From the NCBI GenBank assembly GCA_913043205.1, contig CAJWLF010000005.1, forward strand, positions 1 to 64,000: 64,000 nt of DNA. Direction: 5' to 3'. Positions 61,310-64,000 of the stretch are shown here, piece by piece (within the stretch, counting starts at the first letter, position 1; every line of letters begins with the position of its first letter). A program made the translations under genes and the position numbers. Origin of the DNA: an uncultured Chloroflexota bacterium. Lineage in GTDB: Bacteria; Chloroflexota; UBA11872; VXNJ01. The notes beneath the pieces were generated by a model. That model was not told the origin of the DNA. It did no database searches and was given only the letters and a program-made list of their open reading frames with translations.

Positions 61310-61837
61310 TTGGTTAGCAATCTGGCGCGACGTGGTTATCTAATTCTGGTGATAGCTATAACGGCAACTTTTCTAATTGTAGCTTGTGAGTCGGGCGGCC
61401 GGGCAGACCGTGGGGGCTCAGATGGTGCTCTCAAAGTGGTTGAAACCACGAAAGTTGAAACTAAGAAAGTGGAAGCCCAAAGGGCGGAGCCTGAAGCTAT
61501 CGTTGAGAGCGATTCGAAGCAAAATGTTGCGGTTGTTGAGAAACAAATGGTGGATTCTAGCTCGGATAAGGCAATAGCACTTTTTAAAGACAATGCATGT
61601 GGAGCTTGTCATGTCGTCAAGAATGTTCCTGGGGCCATTGGCGTGGTAGGTCCTGCGCTGGATGGTCTTTCTACGCGAGATACGATAGCTGGGGGCGCAT
61701 TAACGAATACAAAGGCCAACATAATAAAGTGGCTTACAGATCCACCAGGAGTCAAGCCAGGGACGCTGATGCCTAAGCTGACCCTATCATCTGCAGACAT
61801 GGAAATCTTGGCGGATTGGCTAGTAACGCTACCCTAG
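61310..61837 (+). CDS. c-type cytochrome lipoprotein
   Basis: A 175-residue exported protein. A lipobox 'LIVAC' at about residue 25 predicts a lipid-anchored Cys; a Glu/Lys/Val-rich spacer follows to about 80. The haem domain (85-175) has 'NACGACHVV' (CxxCH) and the distal Met in 'GTLMPKLTLSSADMEILADW', so it is a class I monohaem cytochrome. It resembles small electron carriers to terminal oxidases. Start TTG 61310 after AAAGGTCG. No oxidase gene is nearby. Confidence 0.9.
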   Translation: MVSNLARRGYLILVIAITATFLIVACESGGRADRGGSDGALKVVETTKVETKKVEAQRAEPEAIVESDSKQNVAVVEKQMVDSSSDKAIALFKDNACGACHVVKNVPGAIGVVGPALDGLSTRDTIAGGALTNTKANIIKWLTDPPGVKPGTLMPKLTLSSADMEILADWLVTLP

Positions 61838-62191
61838 GTTATCTACCAGAACGCCCTTCCAATTTAATCCATCCATTTGGGGACCATGAATGCCCGCATC
61901 ACTTAACGCTTTTCTGGACTCGAAAATTGAAACCAACATTGTGCTGGTCTGAGTGATCAAATTTTAAGGTAGACATTATTCAATCCGATGATAGTCATTG
62001 GACGTTATTCCACGGTGACTGAGTGTTTTTGACTGATGAAATAAGTTGAACGGAAAAGACTAAAAGATAGCGGCATGGATTCATCTGAGATTGGAAAATA
62101 ATTTGGGTTGAATAGAACAATTTTCTATCGGGTTGCGAATTGCGTTGATATCTTTAAATTCAAACTCTCCAAGTAAAAATAGGTCGAACAT
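61838..62191. other. Intergenic 354 bases, no gene seen
   Basis: No open frame with credible coding style, no tRNA and no terminator stem was found. Base composition becomes visibly more AT-rich from about 62000, and the genes on either side differ in style (many TTG/GTG starts before, AT-rich codons after). It could be the edge of transferred DNA, but no attachment repeat or integrase is visible. Confidence 0.5.
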
Positions 62192-62824
62192 ATGAGTAAC
62201 GTGCAAATCCTAAAATCTGCTCAAACACACCTCCAGAAGGTGGACCCGACAATGCTTGGATTGATCCGTACCATTGGTGATATCAACCTTCGGACCCGTG
62301 AACCAAACTTTGAGTCTCTGGTTAGGATCATTGTAAATCAGCAACTATCAAACAAAGCAGCGAATACTATTTTTGAACGAGTTAAAGATGCCTGCAGTTG
62401 CTCTCCTTTGACGCCTCAAAATATATTAAATTTGGAATCAAAGGATTTCCGTAAGTGTGGACTCTCAAACTCTAAAACTATATTCGTCAAGAATCTCGCA
62501 GAGTTGTGTGAAAATAAACCAAACTTCCTTGCGGAGTTAAACAGTTTGCCTACGCAACAGGCGCACAAAGAACTAATAAAGATTAAGGGTATTGGAGTGT
62601 GGACCGCCAATATATTCCTAATGTTCTGTCTCGGTCGTGAAGATATTTTCCCCTACGGAGATGTAACGCTTACCAAGGCGTTAAATATTCTCTACGGGAT
62701 TAAACTCGACAGGCGAATACCACAGGAAGATCCTACCATTGAAAGATGGTCTCCATTTAGAAGTGTTGCGGCGTTATATCTCTGGGAGTGGATTGACCGC
62801 GGCATGCCCCAAATAATTCGCTAG
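62192..62824 (+). CDS. DNA-3-methyladenine glycosylase II-like (AlkA family)
   Basis: A 210-residue HhH-GPD glycosylase of the AlkA/Mag1 type that removes alkylated bases. 'VRIIVNQQLSNKAANTIF' is the IxxQQLS helix, 'LIKIKGIGVWTANIFLMF' the HhH, and 'FPYGDVTLTKAL' holds the catalytic Asp. It lacks the AlkA N-terminal TBP-like domain. ATG 62192 after GGTCG. More AT-rich than the core genes upstream. Confidence 0.9.
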   Translation: MSNVQILKSAQTHLQKVDPTMLGLIRTIGDINLRTREPNFESLVRIIVNQQLSNKAANTIFERVKDACSCSPLTPQNILNLESKDFRKCGLSNSKTIFVKNLAELCENKPNFLAELNSLPTQQAHKELIKIKGIGVWTANIFLMFCLGREDIFPYGDVTLTKALNILYGIKLDRRIPQEDPTIERWSPFRSVAALYLWEWIDRGMPQIIR

Positions 62825-62949
62825 GGAGGACAACAACGTTAAATTCACAAAGTTTAGTAGGTCAAAAACCACAATGATCTTATCGCGTGGATCAGTGATT
62901 GAATAGATGCTCTAATAAGAAGATAACAAAATTGTAAAAGAAGAAACAG

Positions 62950-64000
62950 TCAGAAATCCAAATAACCTCTGTCCTCAAAAAAAGACTGGATTTTCTCTGA
63001 ACCGCTGGTCATGGGGAACTCTAAAGTTATTTGCTCAACCAATCTCTCTAGTATCTTTGACCCAAGTATGTGAGATAGTTTTCCACACATTGCTCGGGTA
63101 TACCATTTTTCTAGTTCGTTGAGAGTAATGACAGATTGCACTCGCCCCTTCCACCCTAGTTGATTAATAAGTGATAAAATGATCCTTTCCTCTGCATCTT
63201 TACAAACAATTACTATGCGGTCTGCATTCACACTCTCAACTATATTTTCTGCCATTTCTTCTGAAATAGTAAGGTGCTTTATTTGGATTGCTAGACCAAA
63301 ATTACCCCACATATCTAAACCACGGTCGGCAGCATTTGCAACCCCAACCCGAAACAGTTTTGCCGATTTTTCTGGGTGACTGTGTGGAAACTCGTTATTA
63401 AAGACTTTCTCTGAGAAATCCGCAAATTCAGAAAATATTGGACTATTCGGATTGTTCACTGAAATATTTATATTTATATCCATTTCGTCAATTAATGTCT
63501 CGAAAAGACTGTAGACAACAATTTCATAAATCTTGTCTATACTCCTCTTCAATCCCGGTCTTTCCTCAATATGGGTTAAAAAGGTTAATAAAGAAAAGTT
63601 TTCAGGTTTTGATTTGTTTGCATAGGAGGCGACATCCTCAATATCCGTAAACCGCTCCTTGAATCTTTTGTAGATCTTTTTTTCCACCCCTCCATCTGTT
63701 CTTCGGTTTTCTTCGCCGAGAACAACCAAGAACTTTGGGGGTATAGCATTTGATTCGAATAGGTTATCTTGGAACTTCGCAGAAGAAGTCGATACATTAC
63801 CAGTAAGTAATTTTGTTACTTTATCGCGCCATGCTTTTGACTTCTTTCGATATGTCTCGAGATCCCCCAGGTCAATGTCGCGTTTAACCCTATCTCGGTA
63901 TAGAATTTCGGCAATTTGAATAGGTTTATACAAATGCACTCTTGATTTTTTTATGACCGATTCTAAGGCACTCAGTGCCTTATCGACCTCTGGAGCAGTT
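62950..64000 (-). CDS. HaeII-like type II restriction endonuclease (5' end outside window)
   Basis: The frame is open from 62950 to the window end and continues beyond. A GTG at 63939 is available, but the residues before it ('EVDKALSALESVIKKSR') read on smoothly into 'VHLYKPIQIAEILYRDR', so the true start is probably outside. 'LDMWGNFGLAIQIKHLTI' contains the Asp and the Gln-x-Lys of a PD-(D/E)xK-type active site, and the layout recalls HaeII. HaeII cuts RGCGC^Y; the specificity here is unproved. The partner methylase would be expected just past 64000. AT-rich, unlike the genes before 61.8 kb. Confidence 0.7.
   Translation of the reverse strand, partial: TAPEVDKALSALESVIKKSRVHLYKPIQIAEILYRDRVKRDIDLGDLETYRKKSKAWRDKVTKLLTGNVSTSSAKFQDNLFESNAIPPKFLVVLGEENRRTDGGVEKKIYKRFKERFTDIEDVASYANKSKPENFSLLTFLTHIEERPGLKRSIDKIYEIVVYSLFETLIDEMDININISVNNPNSPIFSEFADFSEKVFNNEFPHSHPEKSAKLFRVGVANAADRGLDMWGNFGLAIQIKHLTISEEMAENIVESVNADRIVIVCKDAEERIILSLINQLGWKGRVQSVITLNELEKWYTRAMCGKLSHILGSKILERLVEQITLEFPMTSGSEKIQSFFEDRGYLDF

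Overview
The window looks like the chromosome of a free-living, probably marine member of the Chloroflexota, close to SAR202 or other Dehalococcoidia. This is an inference from gene style, not a taxonomic proof. The signs are moderate GC, many TTG and GTG starts, a ThrS without a TGS domain, an IleS with an altered KMSKS loop, and a mix of sulfatase, FAD-linked oxidase, UbiD, 2-hydroxyacid dehydrogenases and a beta-keto-acid cleavage family enzyme. Nearly all genes are intact housekeeping or catabolic genes. I see no CRISPR array, insertion sequence, prophage or rRNA.

Layout. 0-5 kb: edge of a possible dehydrogenase gene, a membrane protein, a divergent sulfatase / GH127 pair and a nitroreductase. 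4.9-13.3 kb: a nitrogen block with amtB and glnK on the minus strand and glnA on the plus strand, separated by a zinc-ribbon protein, a rhodanese remnant, ileS and an SH3 protein. 13.4-17.9 kb: ricT, holB, a coupled epimerase-BKACE pair and a DUF3105 protein. 18.1-29.5 kb: rpsO-pnp-dapB-asd-dapA-udg-rnj-ftsK and a selenocysteine-containing selD, all on the plus strand. 29.5-36.4 kb: a Tat-exported glycosidase-like protein, class V aminotransferase, LysM protein, 2-hydroxyacid dehydrogenase, MFS transporter and XRE/zinc-ribbon regulator. 36.4-41.2 kb, minus strand: PLDc_N protein-rplU-rpmA-tRNA-Ala-leuS-trxA-glutaredoxin. 41.4-46 kb: nadA-nifS-iscA-moaA-MBL, a Fe-S themed run. 46-55.6 kb: FAD oxidase, D-threonine aldolase-like enzyme, tRNA-Arg, aroD, then 2-HADH-aldolase-ubiD-ubiA-ubiX-HAD. 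55.6-61.8 kb: a degenerate aldo/keto reductase, an endonuclease III homologue, thrS, two DMT permeases and a cytochrome c lipoprotein. 61.8-64 kb: a more AT-rich edge with an AlkA-type glycosylase and a HaeII-like restriction endonuclease that runs off the window.

Two observations stand out. First, the leaders of glnK-amtB (minus strand, about 6938-7008) and of glnA (plus strand, about 11651-11753) share the same ordered sequence blocks in the same orientation relative to their genes. The blocks are ATCGCTGC, GACGATGTTGTCACC, TGGTC and TAGTAGGAGCA, separated by spacers of different length, and a hairpin with partly compensating changes joins the first two. Downstream, the glnK leader ends in three mutually exclusive arms around the ribosome-binding site. 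This resembles an RNA switch controlling nitrogen genes, and it does not match the glutamine riboswitch consensus as I remember it. Second, selD is not a truncated gene starting at 28570. It begins near 28432 and reads through an in-frame TGA at 28492 at the position where SelD carries Cys or Sec, followed by a SECIS-like hairpin.
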